Below are positions 25,325 to 32,723 of a stretch of 64,000 nucleotides of DNA, piece by piece. Every line of letters begins with the position of its first letter. Position 1 is the stretch's first letter. Made by a program: the position numbers and the translations under genes. The notes below the pieces were generated by a model. The model was not told the origin of the DNA, ran no database searches, and saw only the letters and a list, made by a program, of their open reading frames with translations. Source of the stretch: Lentzea sp. NBRC 105346 (GTDB lineage: Bacteria; Actinomycetota; Actinomycetes; Mycobacteriales; Pseudonocardiaceae); assembly GCF_030269605.1 (NCBI RefSeq), contig NZ_BSTQ01000013.1, positions 186,001 through 250,000 of the forward strand. The letters are read 5' to 3'.

Positions 25325-25693
25325 ATGGCCCGAGTGCTCGCCGACACGGTGATGGTTCTGCACTTCGCGCTCATGGGGTTCCTCATCGTGGGCGGCTTCT
25401 TCGCGTGGCGCTGGCGGGGCGTGATCTACCCGCATCTCGTGATCGGCGCGTGGGCGATCCTCAGCCTGCTCGTCGACGTCAAGTGCCCGTTGACCATGCT
25501 GGAGAACCACTTCCGTTTGCAGGCCGGTCAGCCGGAGCTGAGCGGCGGGTTCATCGACCACTACATCGACGGCGTCTGGTATCCGGAGAGCCAGTCGGCG
25601 GCGGTGCAGTTCGTGCTCGGCACCATCGTGATCGTCTCCTGGGTCGGGTTCGCCGCCCGTACGCGGTCGGGGCACAAACTAAGCTTCCGCTGA
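25325..25693 (+). CDS. DUF2784 family membrane protein
   Basis: 122 aa with about three membrane helices (residues 5-27, 36-55 and 93-112). The features VLHFALMGFLIVGGFF, DVKCPLTMLEN and the FIDHYIDGVWYP segment are characteristic of DUF2784, small inner-membrane proteins of unknown role. A GTG at 25316 is an alternative start; the ATG is preferred because AGGGGTG precedes it at good spacing. The stop overlaps the ATG of the next gene (TGATG). Confidence 0.85.
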   Translation: MARVLADTVMVLHFALMGFLIVGGFFAWRWRGVIYPHLVIGAWAILSLLVDVKCPLTMLENHFRLQAGQPELSGGFIDHYIDGVWYPESQSAAVQFVLGTIVIVSWVGFAARTRSGHKLSFR

Positions 25694-26490
25694 TGGGGAT
25701 CTTCTCGTCGTACGACGGCACGAAGCTCGCGTACCACGGCGACGGCTCGATGATCGGCCTGCCGGGCGGTCCGATGCAGGACTCGTCGTACCTGCCCGAC
25801 CTGCCGATGGTCCGGCTGGACCCGCGCGGCACCGGTGAGTCCGAGATCCCGGCCGACCCGTCGTCCTACCGCTGTGACCGCCAGGTCGAGGACGTCGAGG
25901 CGTTGCGGCTGCACCTGGGCCTGGACCGGATCACTCTGCTCGGCCATTCGGCGGGCACCAACCTCGCCGTGCTGTACGCGACCAGGTACCCCGAACGCGT
26001 CGCCAAGCTCGTCCTCGTCACGCCCAGCCCGTTCGCCGTGGGGCTGAACGTGTCGCCGGCCGTCCGGCGTGCGGTGATGCGGCACCGTGCGGAAGAACCC
26101 TGGTTCGCCAAGGGATCCGCGGCGTTCGAACGCATCGTCGTCGGCCAGGGCACGCCGGACGACTGGGCCGATCTCGTCCCGTTCACCTACGGTCGCTGGG
26201 ACGCGAAGGCGCGGGCCCACCACGCCGCCCAGCGGCGCAACGACGAGGCGGCCGCGATCTTCGGCAGCGCGTTCGACCCCGCGGCGACCCGTGACGCGCT
26301 GGCCGGGTTCACCGCTCCGACGCTGCTGATCGCGGGCACGTTCGACACGAACTCGCCGGTGCCGATCGTGGCCGAGTACGCCGACCTGTTCCCGCAGGCG
26401 CGGATGGACGTGCTGGCTGGCGGCGGCCACTTCCCGTGGCTCGACCACCCGTCCTGGTTCGCGGAGACCGTCGAGTCCTTCATAAGGTGA
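25693..26490 (+). CDS. Alpha/beta hydrolase
   Basis: 265 aa. The nucleophile elbow GHSAGT near residue 82 contains the catalytic Ser. RLDPRGTGES (about 41-50) is the proline-iminopeptidase-like segment, the acid follows in TLLIAGTFDTNSP, and the catalytic His is in GGGHFPWLDHP near the C-terminus. This resembles aminopeptidase/epoxide-hydrolase type enzymes; the substrate is not known. The N-terminal 40 residues are shorter than usual. Coupled to DUF2784 by overlap and five bases from the SpoU start. Confidence 0.85.
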   Translation: MGIFSSYDGTKLAYHGDGSMIGLPGGPMQDSSYLPDLPMVRLDPRGTGESEIPADPSSYRCDRQVEDVEALRLHLGLDRITLLGHSAGTNLAVLYATRYPERVAKLVLVTPSPFAVGLNVSPAVRRAVMRHRAEEPWFAKGSAAFERIVVGQGTPDDWADLVPFTYGRWDAKARAHHAAQRRNDEAAAIFGSAFDPAATRDALAGFTAPTLLIAGTFDTNSPVPIVAEYADLFPQARMDVLAGGGHFPWLDHPSWFAETVESFIR

Positions 26491-26494
26491 CGAA

Positions 26495-27166
26495 GTGCTG
26501 GTGCTCGAGGGTTTTCACGCGGTCAAACACGCGCTGCGGTTCGGTGGTGACGTCCGCCCGTTGCTCACGACGAGCCTGCCGGGCCTGCTGAAGCTCGCCG
26601 ACTCGCACGCCCCGGACCTGCGCGCCGAGCTCGAGACGCGCGCCACCGAGGTCGACGAGAAGGAGTTCGTCGCGAAGATCGGCCGCACCCACCCCACCGG
26701 CGTTGGAGGCTTCGCGGAACGGCCGGAGCTGCCGTTCGACCGGGAAGCGCCGATCGTGCTGCTCGACAACCCGCGCAACCTGGGCAACTTCGGCGCCGCG
26801 ATCCGCGTGGCGGCGGGGCTGGACGCGGGTGGCGTGCTGTCGATCGGCGACGTGGATCCGTGGCACCCCAACGTGTTGCGCGGCTCGGCGGGCCTGCACT
26901 TCGCGCTGCCGGTCGGCAAGGCGCAGAGCCTGGACTTCGGGGGGCCGCTGATCGCGTTCGACGCGGACGGCGAACTGCTGAAGGGCGAGATCCCGGACGA
27001 CGCGGTGCTCGCGTTCGGCTCCGAGCGGCACGGGCTGTCCGACGAGGTTCGGCAGAAGGCGGACCGGATCGTCAGCTTGCCCATGCGCGCCAAGGTATCC
27101 AGCTACAACCTGACGACATCGGTCGCGATGGCGCTCTACCACTGGTCGGTTCACCGAGCGTCTTGA
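26495..27166 (+). CDS. SpoU (TrmH) family RNA 2'-O-methyltransferase
   Basis: 223 aa, GTG start. The knotted SPOUT fold is indicated by motif 1 VLLDNPRNLGNFGAAIRVA, motif 2 AFGSERHGLSDE and motif 3 SLPMRAKVSSYNLTTSVAMAL, in order at the family spacing. It transfers a methyl group from SAM to a ribose 2'-OH in rRNA or tRNA; the exact target cannot be read. No N-terminal L30-like substrate-binding domain is obvious. In M. tuberculosis a spoU gene also lies near pyrE and clpB. Confidence 0.9.
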   Translation: MLVLEGFHAVKHALRFGGDVRPLLTTSLPGLLKLADSHAPDLRAELETRATEVDEKEFVAKIGRTHPTGVGGFAERPELPFDREAPIVLLDNPRNLGNFGAAIRVAAGLDAGGVLSIGDVDPWHPNVLRGSAGLHFALPVGKAQSLDFGGPLIAFDADGELLKGEIPDDAVLAFGSERHGLSDEVRQKADRIVSLPMRAKVSSYNLTTSVAMALYHWSVHRAS

Positions 27167-27191
27167 CCGGTCCAGTCGCGACGATGACGGG

Positions 27192-28274
27192 GTGATCGCG
27201 AAACTGCTGGCGGCGCGGGCCGGCGTGGCGGAGCGGGCGGTGCAGTCACGGCACCTGCGCCGCGTGTGGGGACTGCCGGGCACATTGCTCGGCACGGTGG
27301 CGTGGCCGGCGACGTGGCGGGACAAGACGCACGTCCGGATGAACTACTGGTGGCAGGCGCACCTGCTCGACTGCATGGTCGACGCGTACCTGCGCAAGCC
27401 GACGGCCTCCCGGGAGGACATGGTCAAGCGGCTGGTGCGCGGCATCCGGGTGCGCAACCTGGCGGGCTGGACCAACGACTTCTACGACGACGTCGCCTGG
27501 CTGGGGCTGGCTCTGCTGAGAGCCGCCAAGGAGGTCGGCGTCACGAAACCCAAGGCCATCAACGTGATCGCGCAGCGGTTGCGCGACGGGTGGACCGACC
27601 ACGCGGGCGGCGGCATCTGGTGGAAGCGCAACGACGACTTCAAGAACGTGCCGGCCAACGGTCCCGCCGCGATCTTCCTGGCCCGGCTCGCCAACGCGGG
27701 CGGTGAACGCACCGACCTGGTCCGGGCGCGGTCCACTGTGGACTGGATCGAGGAGCACCTCGTCGATCCGGGCACCGGGCTGGCGTGGGACGGCCTGCAC
27801 GTGCACCCGAGTGGCGAGATCCGCGAGATCGAGAAGAACATCTACACGTACTGCCAAGGGGTTCTGCTCGGTGCGTGCGTCGAGATCGCGAAGGCCGGGC
27901 AGCCGGCGCCGTGGCTGGATCGGGCGGCTCGGGTGATCACCGGCGTGCACGACCACCTGGCGGTCGACGGCGTGGTCAAGGGTGCGGGCGGCGGCGACGG
28001 CGGGTTGTTCGCCGGGATCCTCGTGCGGTATCTCGCCCAGGCCGCGCTGGAACCGCAGCTCGCCGAGGCCGGGAGTCTCGCGGCCGAGCTGGTGTACCAG
28101 TCCGCGGAAGCCGCGTGGCTCAACCGGTCCATGGCGGTCAGCGGGCCGCTGTTCGGTCCGGAATGGTCACGGCCGGTCGTCGAACGAGAGGGGCGTGACC
28201 TGTCGATCCAGCTCGGCGGCTGGATGTGCCTGGAGGCCGCCGCGCTGCTGGAACGTCACGACGTGCGGATGTAG
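27192..28274 (+). CDS. GH76-like (alpha-1,6-mannanase family) protein
   Basis: 360 aa. Glycoside hydrolase family 76 enzymes cut alpha-1,6-mannan backbones with two neighbouring Asp residues; here they are in WTNDFYDDVAWLGLAL near residue 95. Further family blocks are GGIWWKRNDDFKN, EKNIYTYCQGVLLGA and GGDGGLFAGILVRYL. No signal peptide is visible, unlike secreted fungal and bacterial members, so the protein may be cytoplasmic, as in the mycobacterial relative Rv0365c. GTG start 25 bases after SpoU. It converges on the isomerase gene with a 19-base coding overlap. Confidence 0.82.
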   Translation: MIAKLLAARAGVAERAVQSRHLRRVWGLPGTLLGTVAWPATWRDKTHVRMNYWWQAHLLDCMVDAYLRKPTASREDMVKRLVRGIRVRNLAGWTNDFYDDVAWLGLALLRAAKEVGVTKPKAINVIAQRLRDGWTDHAGGGIWWKRNDDFKNVPANGPAAIFLARLANAGGERTDLVRARSTVDWIEEHLVDPGTGLAWDGLHVHPSGEIREIEKNIYTYCQGVLLGACVEIAKAGQPAPWLDRAARVITGVHDHLAVDGVVKGAGGGDGGLFAGILVRYLAQAALEPQLAEAGSLAAELVYQSAEAAWLNRSMAVSGPLFGPEWSRPVVEREGRDLSIQLGGWMCLEAAALLERHDVRM

Positions 28275-28990
28275 CTCAACAACGTCGCCGCGTCGCGCCG
28301 GAACTGCTCCGGCGAGTCGTCGATCACGAACTCCAGCAACACGTTGCGGTCGACGCCGTCGCGCGCCAGCTCGGTCAGCACCGGGCGCCACAGGTCCTTG
28401 CGCGCGGCCAGCGGCAGCCGGTCCTTGCCGCCGCCCGGACCCCACGAGAACACGTGTGCCGTAACGGGTTCCAACGTCCGCACCTCGTGCACCGCGGAGA
28501 ACACGTCCTGCCCGCCGCGCGGCTGCCAGTACGGGACCACGCCCGGCACCTCTTCGAGCAGCTGCTGGGCCGACTCGAGCGTGTCGGTGAGCGTGTTGCG
28601 GTGGTACTCCAGCGCGATCCGCGTGCCCATCGCCTCGGCGTGCTCCGCGGCGTGGTGGAGGGCTTCCACCACCGGCCCGCGGTCCGCGCACTCGGCGGAG
28701 CCCTCGGTGCCGGCCCAGACCCGGACCAGCGGTGCGTCCAGCTCCGCGGCCGTCTCCAGGATCTCCGCGAGCTCGGCGCGGTCGGTGACGCCCGCGCGGT
28801 AGTACGACCCGTAGGCCGCGACCTTCAGCCCGGTGTCGAGCGCCCGGCGGGCGGCGGCGAAGTCGCACGGCGGCACGTGCACGTCCGCGCCCCACTCGAC
28901 GGCCTGTAGCCCGCATTCCGTTGCCAGCTCACCGATTTCCCCGATGGTCAGCTGCCGGAACGTCACCGAGACGAGGCCGGGGATCAACAT
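28256..28990 (-). CDS. Sugar phosphate isomerase/epimerase (AP endonuclease family 2 fold)
   Basis: 244 aa TIM barrel. The metal-binding pattern of the IolE/hydroxypyruvate-isomerase group is recognisable: LQAVEWGADVH near 29, VRVWAGTEGSAE near 100, RIALEYHRNTLTD near 137 and VLLEFVIDDSPE near the end. These enzymes interconvert keto and aldo sugars with Mn2+ or Co2+. The ATG overlaps the LacI stop by seven bases, so the regulator and isomerase form one transcript. The gene is in a sugar-catabolic block with no transporter. Confidence 0.82.
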   Translation of the reverse strand: MLIPGLVSVTFRQLTIGEIGELATECGLQAVEWGADVHVPPCDFAAARRALDTGLKVAAYGSYYRAGVTDRAELAEILETAAELDAPLVRVWAGTEGSAECADRGPVVEALHHAAEHAEAMGTRIALEYHRNTLTDTLESAQQLLEEVPGVVPYWQPRGGQDVFSAVHEVRTLEPVTAHVFSWGPGGGKDRLPLAARKDLWRPVLTELARDGVDRNVLLEFVIDDSPEQFRRDAATLLSYIRTS

Positions 28991-29958
28991 CCGCAGGAGT
29001 TGCGATGCATCAGCGACGGCGCGAGCCGGATCGTCTCCGGTGGCCGTTCGGGGTCGGCGATGCGGGAGAGCAGCAGCCGGACCGCGGTCCGGCCGATCTC
29101 CTCGACGGGTTGCGCGAGCGTGGTGAGCGGCGGGTCGATCAACGTCGCCCACTCGACCTCGTCATAGGCCGCGACCGCGAGGTCCTGGCCCAGCCGCAGG
29201 CCGCGTGCCCGTGCCTCGTGCAGCAGTCCGACCGTGACGAGGTGGTCGGCCGCGACGACGGCCGTCGCCGGCTCCGCGAGGTCGAGCAGTGGCGCGAGCC
29301 AGCCGTTGCTGGACACCAGGTTCTCGTCCCACTGCAGCCCGGCGCGGCCGAGGCCCAAGCGGTAGCCGAGGATGCGTTCCTCGGTGGTCGCCACCCCGGC
29401 CTTGCCGCACACGATGCCGATGCGCCGGTGCCCCAGTTCGGCGAGATGCCTGACCAGCGACGAGGTGGCCTGGACGTTCTCCGGCCCGACCTGGTCGATG
29501 TCCTTCGCGACGGTCAGCCGGTCGACCAGCACGGTCGGGATGCCGAGCCGCTTGAGTTCGGGCAACACCAGGCTGCCCGCGCCCGCGGACGGGGTGAGCA
29601 GCAGCCCGTCGACGCGGCGGGATCTGAGCTTGCGCACCGCGGCCTGCTCGGACTCCGGGGTGTCCCGCGTGTCCATCAGCACGAGCGTGTACCCGTTGCG
29701 GGTGGCCTCGTTCTCGATGGCGGCGATCAGCTCGGCGAAGTACGGGTGCGACACGAGAGAGACGGCGAGCCCCAGTGACTTGGTGCCGCCCATGACCAGC
29801 GACCTCGCGATGGCGTCGCCCGTGTACCCGGTCTCGTCGATCGCCTTCTGGACCCGGTCGCGCGTGTCCAGCGCGACCGGCCTCGTCTCGTTGATCACGT
29901 GTGACACCGTGGTGATGGAGACCCCCGCGAGAGCCGCGACATCCCGCATGGTGACCAT
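28984..29958 (-). CDS. LacI family transcriptional regulator
   Basis: 324 aa. The DNA-binding domain (residues 4-50: MRDVAALAGVSITTVSHVIN) includes the LacI hinge helix, and residues 60-320 form a periplasmic-binding-like sugar sensor (SLGLAVSLVSHPYF, then VDGLLLTPSAG). ATG 29958 gives the standard N-terminus; upstream in-frame sequence belongs to the divergent gene. Divergent from the PfkB gene across 33 bases, in which I do not see a convincing LacI palindrome, so the operator may extend into coding sequence. It probably controls the neighbouring kinases and isomerase. Confidence 0.92.
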   Translation of the reverse strand: MVTMRDVAALAGVSITTVSHVINETRPVALDTRDRVQKAIDETGYTGDAIARSLVMGGTKSLGLAVSLVSHPYFAELIAAIENEATRNGYTLVLMDTRDTPESEQAAVRKLRSRRVDGLLLTPSAGAGSLVLPELKRLGIPTVLVDRLTVAKDIDQVGPENVQATSSLVRHLAELGHRRIGIVCGKAGVATTEERILGYRLGLGRAGLQWDENLVSSNGWLAPLLDLAEPATAVVAADHLVTVGLLHEARARGLRLGQDLAVAAYDEVEWATLIDPPLTTLAQPVEEIGRTAVRLLLSRIADPERPPETIRLAPSLMHRNSCGC

Positions 29959-29991
29959 GCGCGGGACCTTACCCGTTTGGAGGATCGCCAG

Positions 29992-30843
29992 ATGGCTGCC
30001 GTGCTGTGTGTCGGGCTGGCAACTCTCGACGTGGTCCAAACCGTGATCGACTTCCCGGCACCGGGCGAGAAGGTGCAGTCCGTTTCGGTCGATTTGTCGC
30101 CCGGTGGCCCGGCCGCGAACGCCGCCCGCGCCGTCGCCGCCCTCGGTGGGTCGGCGTCCCTGCTGACGGCGTTGGGATCCGATCCGCTCGGCTCGGTAGT
30201 CGTGTCGTCACTGGCGCCGGTCGACGTGCACGCTGTGACCGGAATCACTCCGGTGAGCATGGTGGTCGTGCGGGAGTCGGACGGCGAGCGGATCGTCGTT
30301 TCCCACAACGCGGGTTCGGTTCTTGCAGGCGGGGATGCGGACGCTCTGGTGTCGTCCGCGGACGTGGTGCTCGTCGACGGCCACCACCCGGCGCTGGCTC
30401 TCGCCGCGGCAACGGCCGCAAAACGGTCCGGATTGACTGTGGTGCTGGACGCCGGTAGCTGGAAACCTGTCCTCGATCACCTGTTGCCGCTGGTGGACGT
30501 GGCTGCGTGCTCGTCAAGTTTCGAACTTTCCGAGGACGACCTCCACGCCCGCGGTGTGCCGCTGGTGATCAGGACCCACGGCTCCGCCCCGGTCACCTGG
30601 TCGCGTCCTTCCGGCGCTTCCGGTGCCGTGCCGGTCCCGTCGGTCGACGTCAAGGACACGAACGGCGCGGGCGACGTGTGGCACGGCGCCTACGCGCTGT
30701 CGCTGGCCCGCGGGACCTCGTGGATCGACGCGATCGAGGAGGCGGCCGCGGCCGCGGCGGTTCGGGTCGGCAGTGCGGTCGGGGATTGGGTTAGGGAGCT
30801 GGCAAGGTGGCAGGACAGCAGGTCAGGTTCGACGAGCTCCTAG
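29992..30843 (+). CDS. PfkB family carbohydrate kinase
   Basis: 283 aa. Ribokinase fold; the C-terminal signature DTNGAGDVWHGAY near 222 holds the catalytic Asp and the anion hole, and the N-terminal CVGLATLDVV and GGPAANAARAVAALGG are the substrate-side signature. It phosphorylates a sugar or sugar-like alcohol at the expense of ATP; the substrate is unknown. The ATG at 29992 follows GGAGG by eight bases; a TTG at 29977 would overlap it. It overlaps the next kinase gene by 37 bases and faces the LacI gene. Confidence 0.88.
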   Translation: MAAVLCVGLATLDVVQTVIDFPAPGEKVQSVSVDLSPGGPAANAARAVAALGGSASLLTALGSDPLGSVVVSSLAPVDVHAVTGITPVSMVVVRESDGERIVVSHNAGSVLAGGDADALVSSADVVLVDGHHPALALAAATAAKRSGLTVVLDAGSWKPVLDHLLPLVDVAACSSSFELSEDDLHARGVPLVIRTHGSAPVTWSRPSGASGAVPVPSVDVKDTNGAGDVWHGAYALSLARGTSWIDAIEEAAAAAAVRVGSAVGDWVRELARWQDSRSGSTSS

Positions 30844-31442
30844 GCCGGGCACGCGCTTTGGCGGCGTCCGGTGAACGCAAGATCCTCGGCATCGGCGGTG
30901 CGCCGGGCTCCGGCAAGTCCACCCTGGCCCGCAGGCTGGTGGAGGCCCTGGACGGCTCGGCCGTGCTCGTCGAGATGGACGGCTTCCACCTCGCCCAGCG
31001 CGAGCTCGAGCGGCTGCGCCTGGTCGAACGCAAGGGCGCGCCGGACACGTTCGACATCCCCGGCTACGTCGACCTGCTGGGCCGGCTGAAGGCCTGCGGA
31101 CCCGACGTCATCTACGCGCCGGAGTTCCGCCGTGAGATCGAGGAACCCGTCGCGTGCGCCGTGCCGGTGCCGACCGAGATCCCGCTCGTCGTGACCGAGG
31201 GCAACTACCTCTTGCTGAACTACGACAAGTGGAAGCGCGTCCGCATGATCCTCGACGAGGCGTGGTTCCTGTTCATCGACGAGGACGTGCGGGTGCAGCG
31301 GCTGATCGACCGGCACCTGCGGTACGGGCGGACGCTGTCGGAGGCCGAGGAGCGCGTGCTGCACGGCACGGACCACGTCAACGCCCTGATGGTCAACTCC
31401 TCCAAGGGCAACGCGGACCTGCTGATCACCGAAGTTCTCTAG
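30807..31442 (+). CDS. P-loop kinase of the uridine kinase/pantothenate kinase type
   Basis: 211 aa, GTG start inside the PfkB gene. P-loop GGAPGSGKS near residue 30, then VEMDGFHLAQRELERL, the kinase-specific DGFH stretch. The sequence EFRREIEEPV, then VVTEGNYLLL and ARG-less lid RLIDRHLRYGRT, fits the nucleoside/nucleotide kinase group that includes FrcK and YggC-like proteins. The 37-base overlap with PfkB means strong translational coupling. Two kinases in one sugar operon could phosphorylate different positions of a substrate or its metabolite. Confidence 0.82.
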   Translation: MAGQQVRFDELLGRARALAASGERKILGIGGAPGSGKSTLARRLVEALDGSAVLVEMDGFHLAQRELERLRLVERKGAPDTFDIPGYVDLLGRLKACGPDVIYAPEFRREIEEPVACAVPVPTEIPLVVTEGNYLLLNYDKWKRVRMILDEAWFLFIDEDVRVQRLIDRHLRYGRTLSEAEERVLHGTDHVNALMVNSSKGNADLLITEVL

Positions 31443-31454
31443 GTTCCGGGTGCT

Positions 31455-31994
31455 CTAGGTACTGGTGTCCCACCGGAACACGACGTACTTCGTGACGTTG
31501 CCCCAGGTGATCGTCACCTGAGTCTGCCCGCCCTTGGAGTGGTGCATCGTGAACGGCAGGTCGGGCCACGCCGCGCCGGTCTCGACGGGCACGTCGCTCT
31601 TGCACGTGTTGACGAACGCGTCACCCTGACACGTCCAGCCCTCGCCCTGGATGATGATGTCGCCCTCACCGTCCAGGTACTCCAGCTTGAACGAGACGTC
31701 GGCCTTGTCCTGCCGCCGGCCGGTCGTGTTGCCGAGCTTGAGCCGGAAGTCGATGGGCTGCTTGCGGTAGACGAACCCCATGTGCGCGTCGTCGGACGTC
31801 CACTTCCGCACGCCCTGCACGTCGGTGTCCAACGAGAACAGTTCCACGGGAGCCTTGGAGGTGGTCGGGCTGTCCGCGGCGGGCGCCGCGTGTCCGCAGG
31901 CGGTGAGCAGGAGGGCGAGCAGCGCTACGGCGCCACGTCGGCCATGTCGTCGACCGGCTTCTTCATCTCTTGCCGGTAGCGCCAGATGCCCCAA
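31455..31994 (-). CDS. Small secreted lipoprotein
   Basis: About 179 aa if it starts at the TTG at 31994. Lipobox LLTACG follows the hydrophobic stretch VALLALLL, so the mature protein should be a membrane-anchored lipoprotein of about 145 residues with a beta-rich domain (FRLKLGNTTGRRQDK, then TCQGDAFVNTCKSDVP, then TITWGNVTKYVVF). Two Cys could form a disulfide. No ATG, GTG or other TTG lies near the signal peptide in this frame, so the start is uncertain; a GGGGG run precedes the TTG. It overlaps the DedA gene by 70 bases. Family unknown. Confidence 0.6.
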   Translation of the reverse strand: MGHLALPARDEEAGRRHGRRGAVALLALLLTACGHAAPAADSPTTSKAPVELFSLDTDVQGVRKWTSDDAHMGFVYRKQPIDFRLKLGNTTGRRQDKADVSFKLEYLDGEGDIIIQGEGWTCQGDAFVNTCKSDVPVETGAAWPDLPFTMHHSKGGQTQVTITWGNVTKYVVFRWDTST

Positions 31995-32569
31995 CCCGTA
32001 CCCCCGAGGAAGAACGCGACGCTGACGATCACCGCCGCGGTTTCCAACCAAGGTACGGCCGTCAGAACCCACGCCGCGTAGTAGCCCGCCAGCACGAGCG
32101 TCGGCACCCAGGCGAGTGCCCCGATCGTCGTAGCCAGCGTGAACCGCCGGAGGTCCATCCGCGCTGCCCCGGCGATCATCGGCGCGAGTGTGCGCACCCA
32201 CGGAATCCATCGTGCCAGTACAACGGCCCAGAACCCCCGGCGATCGAGGAAGTCCCCTGCTTTGGTGAGGTTGCGCCGGTTGAGCACCTTGCCGCCACGC
32301 CTGGCCAGCACCCGCGTGCCGGTGTGCTTGCCGACGTAGTAGCCGATCTGGTTGGCGATCACCGCGACCACGGTCGCCGTGATGGACAGTCCCCACGCGC
32401 TCAGCTCGCTGCCGTGGCTCGCCAGCACCACGCCCGCCGCGAACAGCAGCGAGTCGCCGGGCAGGAACAGCCCGAAGATGAAGGCGCACTCGAAGAAGAT
32501 GAAGCTCAGCACGATCAGCCACACGGCCACCGGGCCTGCGGTCTCCAACGAGGCGAAAGCGTGGGCCAC
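31925..32569 (-). CDS. DedA family membrane protein (first of two)
   Basis: 214 aa with four to five membrane segments. Family hallmarks are FFECAFIFGLFLPGDSLLFAAG near 22-45 and the re-entrant-loop motif LARWIPWVRTLAPMIAGAA near 115. DedA proteins work in lipid carrier recycling (undecaprenyl phosphate or phosphatidylethanolamine flipping) and proton-dependent resistance. The N-terminus is ATG with no upstream alternatives needed. The C-terminal coding part overlaps the lipoprotein gene in another frame. Confidence 0.88.
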   Translation of the reverse strand: MAHAFASLETAGPVAVWLIVLSFIFFECAFIFGLFLPGDSLLFAAGVVLASHGSELSAWGLSITATVVAVIANQIGYYVGKHTGTRVLARRGGKVLNRRNLTKAGDFLDRRGFWAVVLARWIPWVRTLAPMIAGAARMDLRRFTLATTIGALAWVPTLVLAGYYAAWVLTAVPWLETAAVIVSVAFFLGGTGWGIWRYRQEMKKPVDDMADVAP

Positions 32570-32710
32570 GGCTAGAGCCTACGTTGTGGGAACGTCCCAG
32601 GTCGGCGACATGAACCTAACGGGACGACGAATACTGGATTGAGCACACACGGTTACCACGTGAACCCGATTACCCGATTGGAAGCGGGGCTATTCGCAGG
32701 CGCCCAGGAC

Positions 32711-32716
32711 TAGCGT
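32711..32716 (+). promoter_or_regulatory. -10 box, probable leaderless promoter
   Basis: TAGCGT lies seven bases before the ATG at 32724. No ribosome site is present. Confidence 0.45.
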
Positions 32717-32723
32717 GGACCGC

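Noticed and set aside
30020..30040. DasR-like TGGTCCAAACC within the PfkB gene
   Set aside because: Three mismatches to the core and a position inside coding sequence. It is not comparable with the two good sites.
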